DNA of 9,836 nucleotides from Bacteroidales bacterium (GCA_013314865.1 JABUEV010000059.1:1-9836); one strand, 5' to 3'. Positions 1-7,388 are shown, numbered from the stretch's first letter. Program-made: numbers and translations. The notes: generated from the sequence alone by a model not told the origin.

Positions 1-1061
1 ACGGACTCTCAATCATACTGGGCGTGGGTGAAACATCTCTCTGGGAGCTGACAGGCGTGTATGCCTCTCTTTCAAGAGTGCTTAAACGCTACAATAAAGA
101 GGAGCGCTATGATCCGGCAGATTTTCATCCTCCTTATCTGACAGATGCCGACAAACCAAAACCTGGACGGAATGATTTACCTCTTTCCGCCGCCTCAATA
201 TGGCTTACATACGAGGCTTTGAAAAAGGTCAGCCGTCCTGAAAGCGAATCAGGCTGGCAATATTTCAGTTCATCAACCGGGCTTGCATGGAAGACCGGTA
301 CAAGTTTCGGATTCAGGGATGCCTGGGCAGTGGGGACCACGCCCGATTATGTGATTGGCGTCTGGGCCGGAAATGCCGACGGGACAGGCAGACCTGGTCT
401 TACGGGCCTCTCCGCAGCAGCTCCTGTCCTTTTTGAGCTCGCTGGTTGTCTGCCCCGCGGCAATTGGTTCTCGCCTCCTTATAATGAGCTTGCAAAAGTA
501 AGTGTCTGCAAAGATAGCGGCTTCAGGGCAGGCCCTTACTGCACAAACACCGAAGAAACTGACATATCCGCCAACGGATTGAAAAGCAACTCCTGCCCTT
601 ACCATAAAATAATACACCTGAACAGCTCCCTTACTTACCGGGTCAATGCAGAATGTGCAAATCCTTTAACTATAGTCAGTAAAGAATGGTTTATATTGCC
701 CCCTGCCATGGAATATTACTACAGACAAAAACATCCGGAATATAAACCACTACCTCCTGTCGCTCCCGGATGCAACACCGGAAATGACATCCCCGCAATG
801 GAATTTATCTACCCTTCACAGGGAATCACCATTTTTATCCCCAGGGATCAAAGCGGACTGCTTACACGTGTTATAGCTGAAGTCGCCCACCGTAATTCTT
901 CAAAAACTATTTACTGGCACCTCGACCGTAAATACCTGGGAACTACCAAAATAATACACATGCATGAACTGTTGGCCGAGCCGGGAAATCATACTCTTTC
1001 TGTGGTTGATGAAGACGGTAACTCAATAAGCTGTACCTTTACAATCACAGGTAAAAGATGA
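1..1061 (+). CDS. pbpC: Penicillin-binding protein 1C, C-terminal part (5' truncated by window edge)
   Basis: This is a partial class A penicillin-binding protein that polymerises and cross-links peptidoglycan on the periplasmic face of the inner membrane. The frame is open to the left edge, so the GTG at 24 is internal; about 352 residues are visible of a family length near 780. The glycosyltransferase domain and the catalytic Ser motif lie upstream of the window. Visible, counting from the GTG codon, are the end of the transpeptidase domain with KTGTS at 90-94, then a Cys-rich segment (C162, C173, C191) with SGxxAGPYC and CPYH, the WFxLPPxMExYY stretch near 222-232 typical of PBP1C, and a C-terminal beta domain (about 258-345) of the BiPBP_C type. 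Together these separate PBP1C from PBP1A and PBP1B. In many bacteria pbpC neighbours an alpha-2-macroglobulin gene, which would lie to the left. The stop overlaps the next start (ATGA), so the two are probably co-translated. Confidence 0.93.
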   Translation, partial: GLSIILGVGETSLWELTGVYASLSRVLKRYNKEERYDPADFHPPYLTDADKPKPGRNDLPLSAASIWLTYEALKKVSRPESESGWQYFSSSTGLAWKTGTSFGFRDAWAVGTTPDYVIGVWAGNADGTGRPGLTGLSAAAPVLFELAGCLPRGNWFSPPYNELAKVSVCKDSGFRAGPYCTNTEETDISANGLKSNSCPYHKIIHLNSSLTYRVNAECANPLTIVSKEWFILPPAMEYYYRQKHPEYKPLPPVAPGCNTGNDIPAMEFIYPSQGITIFIPRDQSGLLTRVIAEVAHRNSSKTIYWHLDRKYLGTTKIIHMHELLAEPGNHTLSVVDEDGNSISCTFTITGKR

Positions 1062-1582
1062 ATACAGAAAAGGAAATATTTCCTGTTGTTGACGAATACG
1101 GAAATCAAATTTCAACAGCACCACGTGAGGTTTGTCATGACGGGAAGAGCATGCTCCTCCACCCTGTGGTACATGCCCATATCTTTAACAGCTCAGGAAG
1201 ACTATTCCTTCAAAAAAGAGCAATGACAAAGGATCTTCTTCCGGGCAAATGGGACACTTCTGTGGGAGGGCATTTCAGACCCGGTGAAAAACCTGAGGAT
1301 GCGCTCAGAAGGGAAATTGCAGAAGAGACCGGCCTGAACAATCTTAACTGCAGGTTTGTTATGAATTATATCTGGAGCTCACCCCGTGAGAGAGAACTTG
1401 TTTATGTTTTTATTACTCAAACGGATGATGTTCCGGTAATAGATAAAAATGAAATAGATGAAGGAAGATTCTGGACAATCATGGAAATTGAAGAAAACCT
1501 GGGTAAAGGTATATTTACACCAAACTTCGAACATGAATTCAATCTTCTTAAAAAACAGGATTTAATACAACAGGCATTCTGA
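1058..1582 (+). CDS. Nudix hydrolase (YfcD / IPP-isomerase-like type)
   Basis: This is a cytoplasmic Nudix-fold enzyme of 174 residues. The complete Nudix box (G x5 E x7 REUxEExGU) runs from G71 to L93, with the metal-binding REIAEE at 85-90. The N-terminal part (EIFPVVDEYGN, then HPVVHAHIFNSSGRLFLQKR at 35-54 and LPGKWDTSVGGH at 61-72) resembles the YfcD and isopentenyl-diphosphate-isomerase-like branch rather than MutT. Family members hydrolyse nucleoside diphosphate derivatives linked to another group; the substrate cannot be read from sequence. The ATG overlaps the TGA of the PBP1C gene, which fixes the start and implies translational coupling. A functional link to cell-wall synthesis, such as turnover of a polyprenyl or nucleotide-sugar pyrophosphate, is only inference from this overlap. 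There is no signal peptide. Confidence 0.9.
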   Translation: MNTEKEIFPVVDEYGNQISTAPREVCHDGKSMLLHPVVHAHIFNSSGRLFLQKRAMTKDLLPGKWDTSVGGHFRPGEKPEDALRREIAEETGLNNLNCRFVMNYIWSSPRERELVYVFITQTDDVPVIDKNEIDEGRFWTIMEIEENLGKGIFTPNFEHEFNLLKKQDLIQQAF

Positions 1583-1661
1583 TAATTTTCAGAAAAATTC
1601 AGATAAATAAGCTCCTGAAATTATTTTACTTGATATCATCATAAAATTCAGTCCTACTCTC

Positions 1662-2558
1662 ATGAAAAACCTTACAGCATTTTTTCTGTTACTTTCATTT
1701 TCATCAGGCCTTTTTTCCCAGAATGCAGGGAAAAAGATTGTTGATGAGCTCGCTGATCTTGTGGATGAACTTACAGGAATCGAAATAAAATTTCAGACTG
1801 CGACCTTTAAATCCACCAGGATAATGAACGGTCACTCCGTGGAGAGGATGCCTGCCCGACAACTCGATTTCAGAATATCTCACCGGTTTGGAAAGATAAA
1901 TTCCGGAGCATACAATTTCTTCGGTCTCGATCAGGCGAATATGCATCTCGGACTTGAATATGGCATTACCGACTGGCTGATGATAGGAGTGGGAAGAGGC
2001 AACTATGAAAAGACTTTTGACGGTTTTACCAAATTTACTGTCGTCAGACAATCAGTGGGAGCAAAGAGTTTTCCTCTGTCCTTATCACTGCTTTCAACAG
2101 CTGCTTTAAGAACTGTCAAGCCTGTCAATCCGTCGGAAACAATAAGCTTTGCATCAAGAATGTCATACACCGGACAGATTCTTGTGGCAAGAAAAATCAA
2201 TCAATATGTTTCGGTCCAGTTAATGCCGTCATATGTACGCAGGGAGCTTCCGGAAACAGGTCCCCATAATCTGTGGGCACTCGGGGCAGGAGGCCGTGTT
2301 AAGCTGGCCAAAAGAGTCAGCCTTAATGCAGAATATTACTACCAGTTTAACCCTGAACCATATATGTACCAGGATGTTTACAATCCCCTCTCAATCGGAT
2401 TCGACATTGAAACCGGAGGCCATGTCTTCCAGCTGATTTTTACCAACTCAACTGCTATGATTGAAAAGGGGTTTATCGGCGAAACAACCGGCAGTTGGGG
2501 AAAAGGTGACATCCGGTTCGGATTCAATATCTCAAGAGTGTTTTCATTTAAAAAATAA
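1662..2558 (+). CDS. DUF5777-family outer-membrane beta-barrel protein
   Basis: This 298-residue exported protein has a signal peptide (MKNLTAFFLLLSFSSGLFSQ, cleavage near 20). A short helical stretch (VDELADLVDELTG, 27-39) follows, then alternating aromatic and polar strands to the end. The segment TFKSTRIMNGHSVE (48-61), the run LDFRISHRFGKINSGAYNFF (68-87) and the TDWLMIGVGR region (103-112) are what I recognise as the DUF5777 family of Bacteroidota. The last residues (IRFGFNISRVFSFKK) fit a terminal barrel strand with a near-terminal Phe, so an outer-membrane location is inferred. Function is unknown. The gene starts a run with YceI-like and OB-fold genes. The preceding 79 bases are AT-rich with no exact TAnnTTTG promoter. 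The ATG is the only sensible start because it begins the signal peptide. Confidence 0.85.
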   Translation: MKNLTAFFLLLSFSSGLFSQNAGKKIVDELADLVDELTGIEIKFQTATFKSTRIMNGHSVERMPARQLDFRISHRFGKINSGAYNFFGLDQANMHLGLEYGITDWLMIGVGRGNYEKTFDGFTKFTVVRQSVGAKSFPLSLSLLSTAALRTVKPVNPSETISFASRMSYTGQILVARKINQYVSVQLMPSYVRRELPETGPHNLWALGAGGRVKLAKRVSLNAEYYYQFNPEPYMYQDVYNPLSIGFDIETGGHVFQLIFTNSTAMIEKGFIGETTGSWGKGDIRFGFNISRVFSFKK

Positions 2559-2572
2559 TTCAGTACACCGGA

Positions 2573-2716
2573 TCCCTCATAAAGCTTCTGAGCCTGTTTG
2601 AATGCCATTTCCAAATTTCCTGAAAGTATATACATCCGGCTTCTTAACAATATTGACCTTGAATTGTTTATCCAACAAGGAAGGCTTTGATTTCCTGATA
2701 AACCATATTTGATGAT
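2573..2716 (-). pseudogene. Possible antisense remnant of a TPR-type gene
   Basis: Read on the minus strand, the whole 158-base gap between the DUF5777 and YceI-like genes has no stop in one frame, and its translation looks protein-like. The stretch RMYILSGNLEMAFKQAQKLY, followed by EGS, matches the TPR spacing: Tyr at position 11, Gly-Asn at 15-16, Ala at 20. Upstream of it the frame reads GLSGNQSLPCWINNSRSILL. There is no credible start: further upstream the frame runs under the YceI-like gene, and downstream it runs into the shadow of DUF5777. It is therefore best read as a decayed fragment if it is real at all. Chance openness of about 50 codons is quite possible. Confidence 0.22.
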
Positions 2717-3277
2717 ATGAAAAAAATATTTCTACTGTCACTTGTAATTTTTTCAATCTACACAGTTACTGTATCAGCACAAAAATACATTACCAGGAAC
2801 GGTTATGTCGGTTTTTTCTCCCATACACCTGTTGAGGACATAAAAGCTGACAATAACCAGGTTGCATCAATTTTGGATACAGCTACAGGAGAAATAGCCT
2901 TTCAGGTTCTGATCCGTTCCTTCAGGTTTCCCAAGGCCCTTATGCAGGAACATTTCAACGAAAACTACATGGAATCAGACAAATTTCCGCGATCCACATT
3001 CTCAGGGAAAATAGCAAACCACCAAAATATTGATTTCACTAAAAGCGGCTCACATGAAGTGACAGTAGATGGCGAGCTTACTATCCGCGACGTTACAAAA
3101 AGAATAAGTGTCAAAGGTACACTTGAACCAGACGGAGACAAGATCAAAGCTTCTGCTAAATTCAATATTTCTCCCGAAGATTATAACATCAAGATACCGG
3201 CGGTTGTAAGGAACAATATTGCCAGAATAATCGAAGTAACTGTTCAGATGAACTATGCCCCCGGCGAAACACGATAA
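2717..3277 (+). CDS. YceI-like periplasmic lipocalin-fold protein
   Basis: This 186-residue secreted protein has a signal peptide (hydrophobic core 4-18, cleavage after VSAQ at about 22). The YceI-like domain fills the rest: GYVGFFSHTPVEDIKADNNQ (29-48), then SILDTATGEIAFQV, then FPKALMQEHFNENYMESDKF (71-90), and the late strands VTVDGELTIRDVTKRISVKG (115-134). Structurally known YceI proteins form an extended lipocalin-like barrel that holds a long isoprenoid such as a polyprenyl or quinone; a ligand here is inferred from family only. The FNENYMESDKFP motif is typical of the short Bacteroidota form. The OB-fold gene starts only nine bases downstream, so the two are very likely one transcript. 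The upstream DUF5777 gene is separated by 158 bases, so its co-transcription is less certain. Confidence 0.88.
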   Translation: MKKIFLLSLVIFSIYTVTVSAQKYITRNGYVGFFSHTPVEDIKADNNQVASILDTATGEIAFQVLIRSFRFPKALMQEHFNENYMESDKFPRSTFSGKIANHQNIDFTKSGSHEVTVDGELTIRDVTKRISVKGTLEPDGDKIKASAKFNISPEDYNIKIPAVVRNNIARIIEVTVQMNYAPGETR

Positions 3278-3286
3278 ACGAAAAAT

Positions 3287-3721
3287 ATGAAAAAGAGCAT
3301 CAGGTATATCTTTATTACAGCAATACTTATCTCAGTTGCCGGGATTGCAACAGCCATATATATGTATACCCTTCGTAACAAAAACCTTGAAAAGGTGAAG
3401 CCTGACTTCTTCATTACTGCTTCAGCGCTGGCAGAAGAGTTTATTAAAGATGAAGCCTCCGCTTCAGCTAAATATATTGGAAAAGTACTTGAAATAACCG
3501 GAATTATAAAAGAACTAAACGCCGGAGAAAACAACACTGCAAATGTTGAATTATCATCAGACAGCGATTTTTCTTACGTTATTTGTAATTTTCCTGATAA
3601 CAAGGCTGTGGCCGGATTTGAAACGGGAAAAGAAATCACTGTCAGGGGAGAATGTGCAGGCTTTCTGCTTGATGTATTGATGACAAACTGCGCCGTGGTT
3701 TCTAAAAGGGACAATAAATGA
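3287..3721 (+). CDS. Membrane-anchored OB-fold (tRNA_anti-like) protein
   Basis: This 144-residue protein has a single N-terminal transmembrane or uncleaved signal segment (about 6-27) followed by a small OB-fold of the tRNA_anti-like type. Supporting features are an ALAEEFIKDEASASAKYIGK helix-strand (47-66), VLEITGIIKEL (67-77), a central strand ending VICNF (98-102), GKEITVRGECAGFL (114-127) and a terminal strand with CAVV (135-138). Three cysteines are present (C100, C123, C135). Despite the family name, nothing suggests RNA binding: the domain should face the periplasm. Such proteins recur beside YceI-like genes in Bacteroidota, and the nine-base gap to the YceI-like gene supports a shared operon and perhaps a shared ligand or partner. 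Function is unknown. Confidence 0.8.
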   Translation: MKKSIRYIFITAILISVAGIATAIYMYTLRNKNLEKVKPDFFITASALAEEFIKDEASASAKYIGKVLEITGIIKELNAGENNTANVELSSDSDFSYVICNFPDNKAVAGFETGKEITVRGECAGFLLDVLMTNCAVVSKRDNK

Positions 3722-3773
3722 ATTCGTTTCCCATTTTTATGTTTCTTACCGGAGATTAAAAACACAATTAAGT

Positions 3774-3814
3774 AAGGATATTTTATGTTATCATAAATGA
3801 GGAATATTTCCTTA
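3774..3814. promoter_or_regulatory. Nested inverted repeats upstream of the peptidase gene
   Basis: A six-base perfect stem TTTATG / CATAAA (3782-3787 and 3792-3797) with a TTAT loop is followed directly by AGGAA-TAT-TTCCT (3801-3813). An outer imperfect pairing AAGGA...TTCCTT embraces both. It lies 30 to 70 bases before the peptidase start, where an operator or mRNA leader structure could act. The region is very AT-rich, so some of this is expected by chance. No exact TAnnTTTG promoter element is visible in the 121-base gap. Confidence 0.25.
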
Positions 3815-3842
3815 TTTAGTATTTTAATTATCCAAACCTTAA

Positions 3843-5888
3843 ATGATCAAGGCTATTATTTTCTTAGCTCTGTTCGTTGCTTCCGGAAACATTCTGGCAG
3901 GCCAGCAATACGATAATGTTCCCAATAACATTCAATCCAGGCTTACAATTCCGCCAAAGCCCATTGATCCTCAGATGGTTCAGGACCAGGACGATATGAC
4001 ATGGAATGATTATCATCCGATTCCTGGCAAAAACTGGGCTGACCCTTCATTAGTACCTGAAAGGTCATTCCGCATGGCACTTGTTGCAGTTGATTTTCCC
4101 GATCAGCCATTTGTAATTACCTTGCCTAAGGGATCAGATTTGTTCGGTAATCCTCAGATTGATCCGGTTAAAAGAGAGGATGTACCGCAATTTTATTCTG
4201 ACTTCTGGCTGAAGCCTTCGGAATTTAATCATGGGCAGACTATTAATGGTTACTGGATGGAGCAGTCAAGAGGCAAATTCGGCATTACTGCACTTGATCC
4301 TTTTGGACCGTACAGAATGCCAAGAAACCTTTGGCAATACGGACTTAACGAATACAATCAGAATTACTCCACTCCTGACGGCAGCAGGGCACACCACAGG
4401 ATGGAGCCGGATATTGATTCACTGTGGAAGGCCGATGCCGGGGATATAAAATCAAAATACGATGCCATATTGAGAATATATGCTGGTTATGATGAAACAG
4501 GCGTATGGCAGGAGTTTGGAGAAATGAAGTTCCTGTCAAAAGATGACATACCTGAGGAATGGGGCAATCCTGATACCACAAAGCCCCGCTGGGTTCCCAC
4601 CCGTTACGTGCCCTGGACCTCATGGAAAGCAGGGCAGATGCAATGGGGTCTCTCATCCATCCGGCAGGGTGAAAACTCGGGCACTATCACTCATGAACTT
4701 GGCCATTACGCATTTCGCATCGGCGATAATAACAACAATCCCTATGTTCAGCCTTACAGAAGGGCAGGCTCCGGACCATGGGACATGATGGACAGGGGAT
4801 CATTCAACGGCCCCGGAGGACCACACATGAGGTGGGTTGTTCCAGCTTCCATGGGCGCCGCCATGCCTGCAGGCCTTATGCTTAGAAACAGAATGGCTAA
4901 CGGATTTGTAAACAAGGACCAGGTTCTGACATTAAGCCGGGAAGACCTTGCAAAGTCAGGTCCTGTGGTGGCAACTGTAACTGCAAGAGCTGTTGATCCG
5001 TTAAAGGATTCATATGCCGGATTGATTGTAAGACTTGACGGTGAGGAACCTCACGACAGAACCCCGGCAGATGATCCGGCAACTAACCCACTTTCTCCCG
5101 GAATACCAAACTATGACTTCTATTCTGTTGAGGTTGTACAGCGGATCGGATACGACTCCTTCTGCCCCGACAACGGAGTGTTGATAGCTAAAAATAAAGA
5201 CAAGGAGAGCCGCAACGGAGGCCCTAATGGCTTTAACTGCTTTAACTGGGTAATTGATGCTCACCCGGAAGACATAAATAAGATAGATTTTATTAAACCC
5301 GACGGCACCACGGTGATGAGAACAATTGCCGATTACCGGCAATTAAATGATGCCCTTTTCCATGCCGGCCTGAACTCCGGAAGCCAGTGCAAATGGACTG
5401 ACGAACCAAACAGACTCCATTTTTATATAATTGATCTTTTTAAGAACGAACAGGGGATACTGTCATACAAAGTAGGGGTAAGATCGCTCGACGGGAATGT
5501 ATCGAAAAAGAGCATCGTTTCAGTACTTCCTTCCGGAAAGAAAAAAATTAAAAATTTCCGCGAAGGTTATTGCTTCTTTACGGTTACCAATACCGGTCAG
5601 AACCTCCCGGCTGATACCAGCCTGCACCCGGGGAATGCATCCCCTGTGAAAAGCAACGATATATACAGGATTTCTGTAAAAGCGGAAGGGGACGGCTGGT
5701 CGGCATCCCTGCTTAACGGATTTGTCGCCCCCGAACCTGGAAAAACTGAGATAATACCTGTATTTGTTTCTTCCGGTTCAGAATCATCAAATGATGCAAA
5801 AATTTTGCTTACAGTGACATCAGAATCCGATAAAAACTTATCTGCTTTCTCAACTGTTACATTAAAAGCCAGCCGGAAAAAACAATAG
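3843..5888 (+). CDS. Secreted M6-like zinc metallopeptidase with C-terminal NEW3-like domain
   Basis: This 681-residue exported protein starts with a signal peptide (MIKAIIFLALFVASGNILAG). The zinc motif is THELGHYAFRIGD: H284 and H288 as ligands, E285 as catalytic base, with D295 as a candidate third ligand. GPWDMMDRGSFNGPGGPHMR (311-330) supplies the methionine-turn-like segment seen in M6 (immune-inhibitor-A-like) peptidases. The N-terminal region has the FRMALVAVDFPDQPF strand (76-90) usual at the start of the M6 catalytic domain. A beta-rich middle (about 360-560) leads to a C-terminal Ig-like segment (575-675: CFFTVTNTGQ, DIYRISVKAEGDGWSASLLN, PVFVSSG) that resembles NEW3-type domains. 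No type IX sorting domain and no lipobox are seen, so periplasmic or secreted location is open. The third-ligand spacing differs by one from the InhA pattern. The target protein is unknown. Confidence 0.82.
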   Translation: MIKAIIFLALFVASGNILAGQQYDNVPNNIQSRLTIPPKPIDPQMVQDQDDMTWNDYHPIPGKNWADPSLVPERSFRMALVAVDFPDQPFVITLPKGSDLFGNPQIDPVKREDVPQFYSDFWLKPSEFNHGQTINGYWMEQSRGKFGITALDPFGPYRMPRNLWQYGLNEYNQNYSTPDGSRAHHRMEPDIDSLWKADAGDIKSKYDAILRIYAGYDETGVWQEFGEMKFLSKDDIPEEWGNPDTTKPRWVPTRYVPWTSWKAGQMQWGLSSIRQGENSGTITHELGHYAFRIGDNNNNPYVQPYRRAGSGPWDMMDRGSFNGPGGPHMRWVVPASMGAAMPAGLMLRNRMANGFVNKDQVLTLSREDLAKSGPVVATVTARAVDPLKDSYAGLIVRLDGEEPHDRTPADDPATNPLSPGIPNYDFYSVEVVQRIGYDSFCPDNGVLIAKNKDKESRNGGPNGFNCFNWVIDAHPEDINKIDFIKPDGTTVMRTIADYRQLNDALFHAGLNSGSQCKWTDEPNRLHFYIIDLFKNEQGILSYKVGVRSLDGNVSKKSIVSVLPSGKKKIKNFREGYCFFTVTNTGQNLPADTSLHPGNASPVKSNDIYRISVKAEGDGWSASLLNGFVAPEPGKTEIIPVFVSSGSESSNDAKILLTVTSESDKNLSAFSTVTLKASRKKQ

Positions 5889-5925
5889 CATGCAGGCATA
5901 AAATATAAACCTAACTTTCAGATTC

Positions 5926-6159
5926 ATGGAAAAAGCAGTAAAAATCCTGGTACTGAATAATGAGATAGAAGCTAAATTATTAAGTGAAATACTCAAAGAC
6001 AATAACATACCACATCTTATAAGGTCATATTATGATTTGGCGTATGACGGTTTATTCCAGAAACAGGCTGGCTGGGGACATGTGGAAGCACCTGAAGCCT
6101 ACAGGGAGGAAATTACAAGAATTTACTCCGAAATGTCTGAGAATATTCAACCGGAATGA
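5926..6159 (+). CDS. Small DUF2007-like protein
   Basis: This 77-residue soluble protein has no signal peptide. The pattern resembles the DUF2007 (putative signal-transducing) family: an early strand KILVLNNEIEAKLLSEILKD (6-25), then NNIPHLIRSYYD (26-37), and DGLFQKQAGWGHVEAPEAYR (41-60) ahead of a C-terminal helix. Members are built around an ACT-like small alpha/beta fold, and their roles are not established. It starts 37 bases after the peptidase stop. A weak -7-like TAACTTTC lies at 5912-5919, so it could be read through from the peptidase or have its own promoter. Its last 13 bases overlap the end of the convergent CorA gene. Confidence 0.7.
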   Translation: MEKAVKILVLNNEIEAKLLSEILKDNNIPHLIRSYYDLAYDGLFQKQAGWGHVEAPEAYREEITRIYSEMSENIQPE

Positions 6160-7190
6160 TTTTCCTCTTCTTCTGACTGTATCTTAAATCCTCTTTTCTC
6201 AATCCTTTTTATAACTATATAGGTTATTACTCCAATAATAACCATTCCCAGGATAAACAGCGGATATGAAATCCTCCAGTTCTCCTGCCCCGTAATCATT
6301 GTCCACTCCGACATCCCACCAATACTTGCCAGGAGTGTGAGAGGCATGAATATAGTTGCAATGAGGGAAAGTCTTTTAACCGACAGATTAGTCGCATTTG
6401 ACACTTTCGCAAGATGGTTATTCAGCATCGATGTGTACAGCTCCATAAGGCTGGTCTCAAATTCAAGATACTTGTCTGTCAGTTCGTAAAATTTCGACAA
6501 ATGGTCGTATACATCACGATATTGAGCCAGTGCTTTTTCAGGAATAAACGGGCAGTCCATCCTGTTAATCTTTATCAGTATTTCCCTCTCATTAAAAAGG
6601 CTTTTTCTCAAAGTAGCCAGATTTCTTCTTAAAAGAATTAGCTGTATAGGTTTGAAGGAAGAAATATTCTCCAGCAGAAGGTCTTCAGCTTCATACAATT
6701 CATCTTCCATTCTGTCAAATGCTTGGTATTTCTGATCAACTATATAGTCAAGCACCTTATGCATCAGATATGCAGGTCCGTTCTTTGCAGTGGATGAATC
6801 ATTTTCAATAACTGATATAAGTCCGTCGAGCGGCCGTCTTTCATCAGAATTGTGACCACTGACAGTAATGACAAAATTTTTCCCTATAAAAAGATTTATT
6901 TCATCAGTGAAAAGTTCATTTTCACGGTAGGTAAAAGAATTGAAAATAATAAAGGAATTATTTGAAAAATGTTCGATTTTTGGAACCTGCTGTTCGTCAA
7001 AGCAGTCCTCCACCGACAAAGGGTGAATCCCGATGGCATCTACAAGAATATTGAGATCCTCCCTCGCGGGCTGATAATAATCAAGCCAGATAAAACCTCC
7101 TTCAGCAAGTGCCGCCAGAGCATCCTTAAGCGATTTAAGGCCATAAAACAAACCTTCCGGCGAAAAATGATAGAATCTTGTTTCTGCCAT
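6147..7190 (-). CDS. CorA-family divalent cation transporter with GMS instead of GMN
   Basis: This is a 347-residue inner-membrane CorA-type channel for Mg2+ or related divalent cations. I place the start at the ATG at 7190 (MAETRFYHFS). A longer frame to 7271 adds 27 residues unlike the family. The N-terminal cytoplasmic domain contains WLDYYQPAREDL and IGIHPLSVEDCFDEQQVPKI, the latter a typical CorA signature. A long helical region (DRMEDELYEAEDLLLENIS through EFETSLMELYTSMLNNHLAKVSNATN) ends in TM1 (LSLIATIFMPLTLLASIGG) and TM2 (PLFILGMVIIGVITYIVIK), with a basic and acidic tail. The pore signature, normally GMN, reads G292-M293-S294 followed by EW (6309-6317). Other members (ZntB or specialised CorA) cannot be separated by sequence alone. 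The 3' end overlaps the convergent DUF2007-like gene by 13 bases. Confidence 0.92.
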   Translation of the reverse strand: MAETRFYHFSPEGLFYGLKSLKDALAALAEGGFIWLDYYQPAREDLNILVDAIGIHPLSVEDCFDEQQVPKIEHFSNNSFIIFNSFTYRENELFTDEINLFIGKNFVITVSGHNSDERRPLDGLISVIENDSSTAKNGPAYLMHKVLDYIVDQKYQAFDRMEDELYEAEDLLLENISSFKPIQLILLRRNLATLRKSLFNEREILIKINRMDCPFIPEKALAQYRDVYDHLSKFYELTDKYLEFETSLMELYTSMLNNHLAKVSNATNLSVKRLSLIATIFMPLTLLASIGGMSEWTMITGQENWRISYPLFILGMVIIGVITYIVIKRIEKRGFKIQSEEEENHSG

Positions 7191-7334
7191 ATTCTGCTTT
7201 TTAATTGAATCTGATATTTGTTGAATCCAAATTACAAAAAACTTATCAATGCAAGAAGCAAAGAATGGCAAACTGTTAAGGCCGGATAAATTTCATCGGA
7301 TACCTGTCCTCCATTTCTATTTTCCGCCTCAAAT

Positions 7335-7372
7335 ACAGCAAATGCTGGTGATTCAGTTCCATACACTGCTGT
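7335..7372. promoter_or_regulatory. Repeated ACAGCA/TGCTG half-sites upstream of the lipid kinase promoter
   Basis: CAGCA-AA-TGCTG (7336-7347) is a perfect 12-base dyad, and a further TGCTGT at 7367-7372 is the inverse of ACAGCA at 7335-7340. Three related half-sites therefore sit just before the -7 element at 7389, where a regulator would contact the promoter. Rest of the gap (7191-7334): AT-rich leader of the CorA gene, with no other structure I can support. Confidence 0.28.
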
Positions 7373-7388
7373 GATGATCAAATTTTAT

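Noticed and set aside
273..617. Minus-strand open frame inside the PBP1C gene
   Set aside because: It is a shadow of the PBP1C frame, which carries clear family motifs.
1586..1628. Possible terminator (TTTCAG...CTGAAA followed by TTATTTTA)
   Set aside because: The six-base stem has a loop over 20 bases, or a five-base stem with a 12-base loop, and the T-run is broken; too weak to call.
2704..2711. CATATTTG as a -7 element for the YceI-like gene
   Set aside because: It has one mismatch, the nearest TTTG (2686-2689) is at the wrong distance, and the transcript would start on the ATG.
5010..5342. Minus-strand open frame inside the peptidase gene
   Set aside because: It lies wholly within the well-supported peptidase coding region and shows no recognisable domain.
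7191..7271. N-terminal extension of the CorA-like gene (27 residues, starting MPFFASCIDKFF)
   Set aside because: The extension has no family match, and the ATG at 7190 begins a normal CorA N-terminus.
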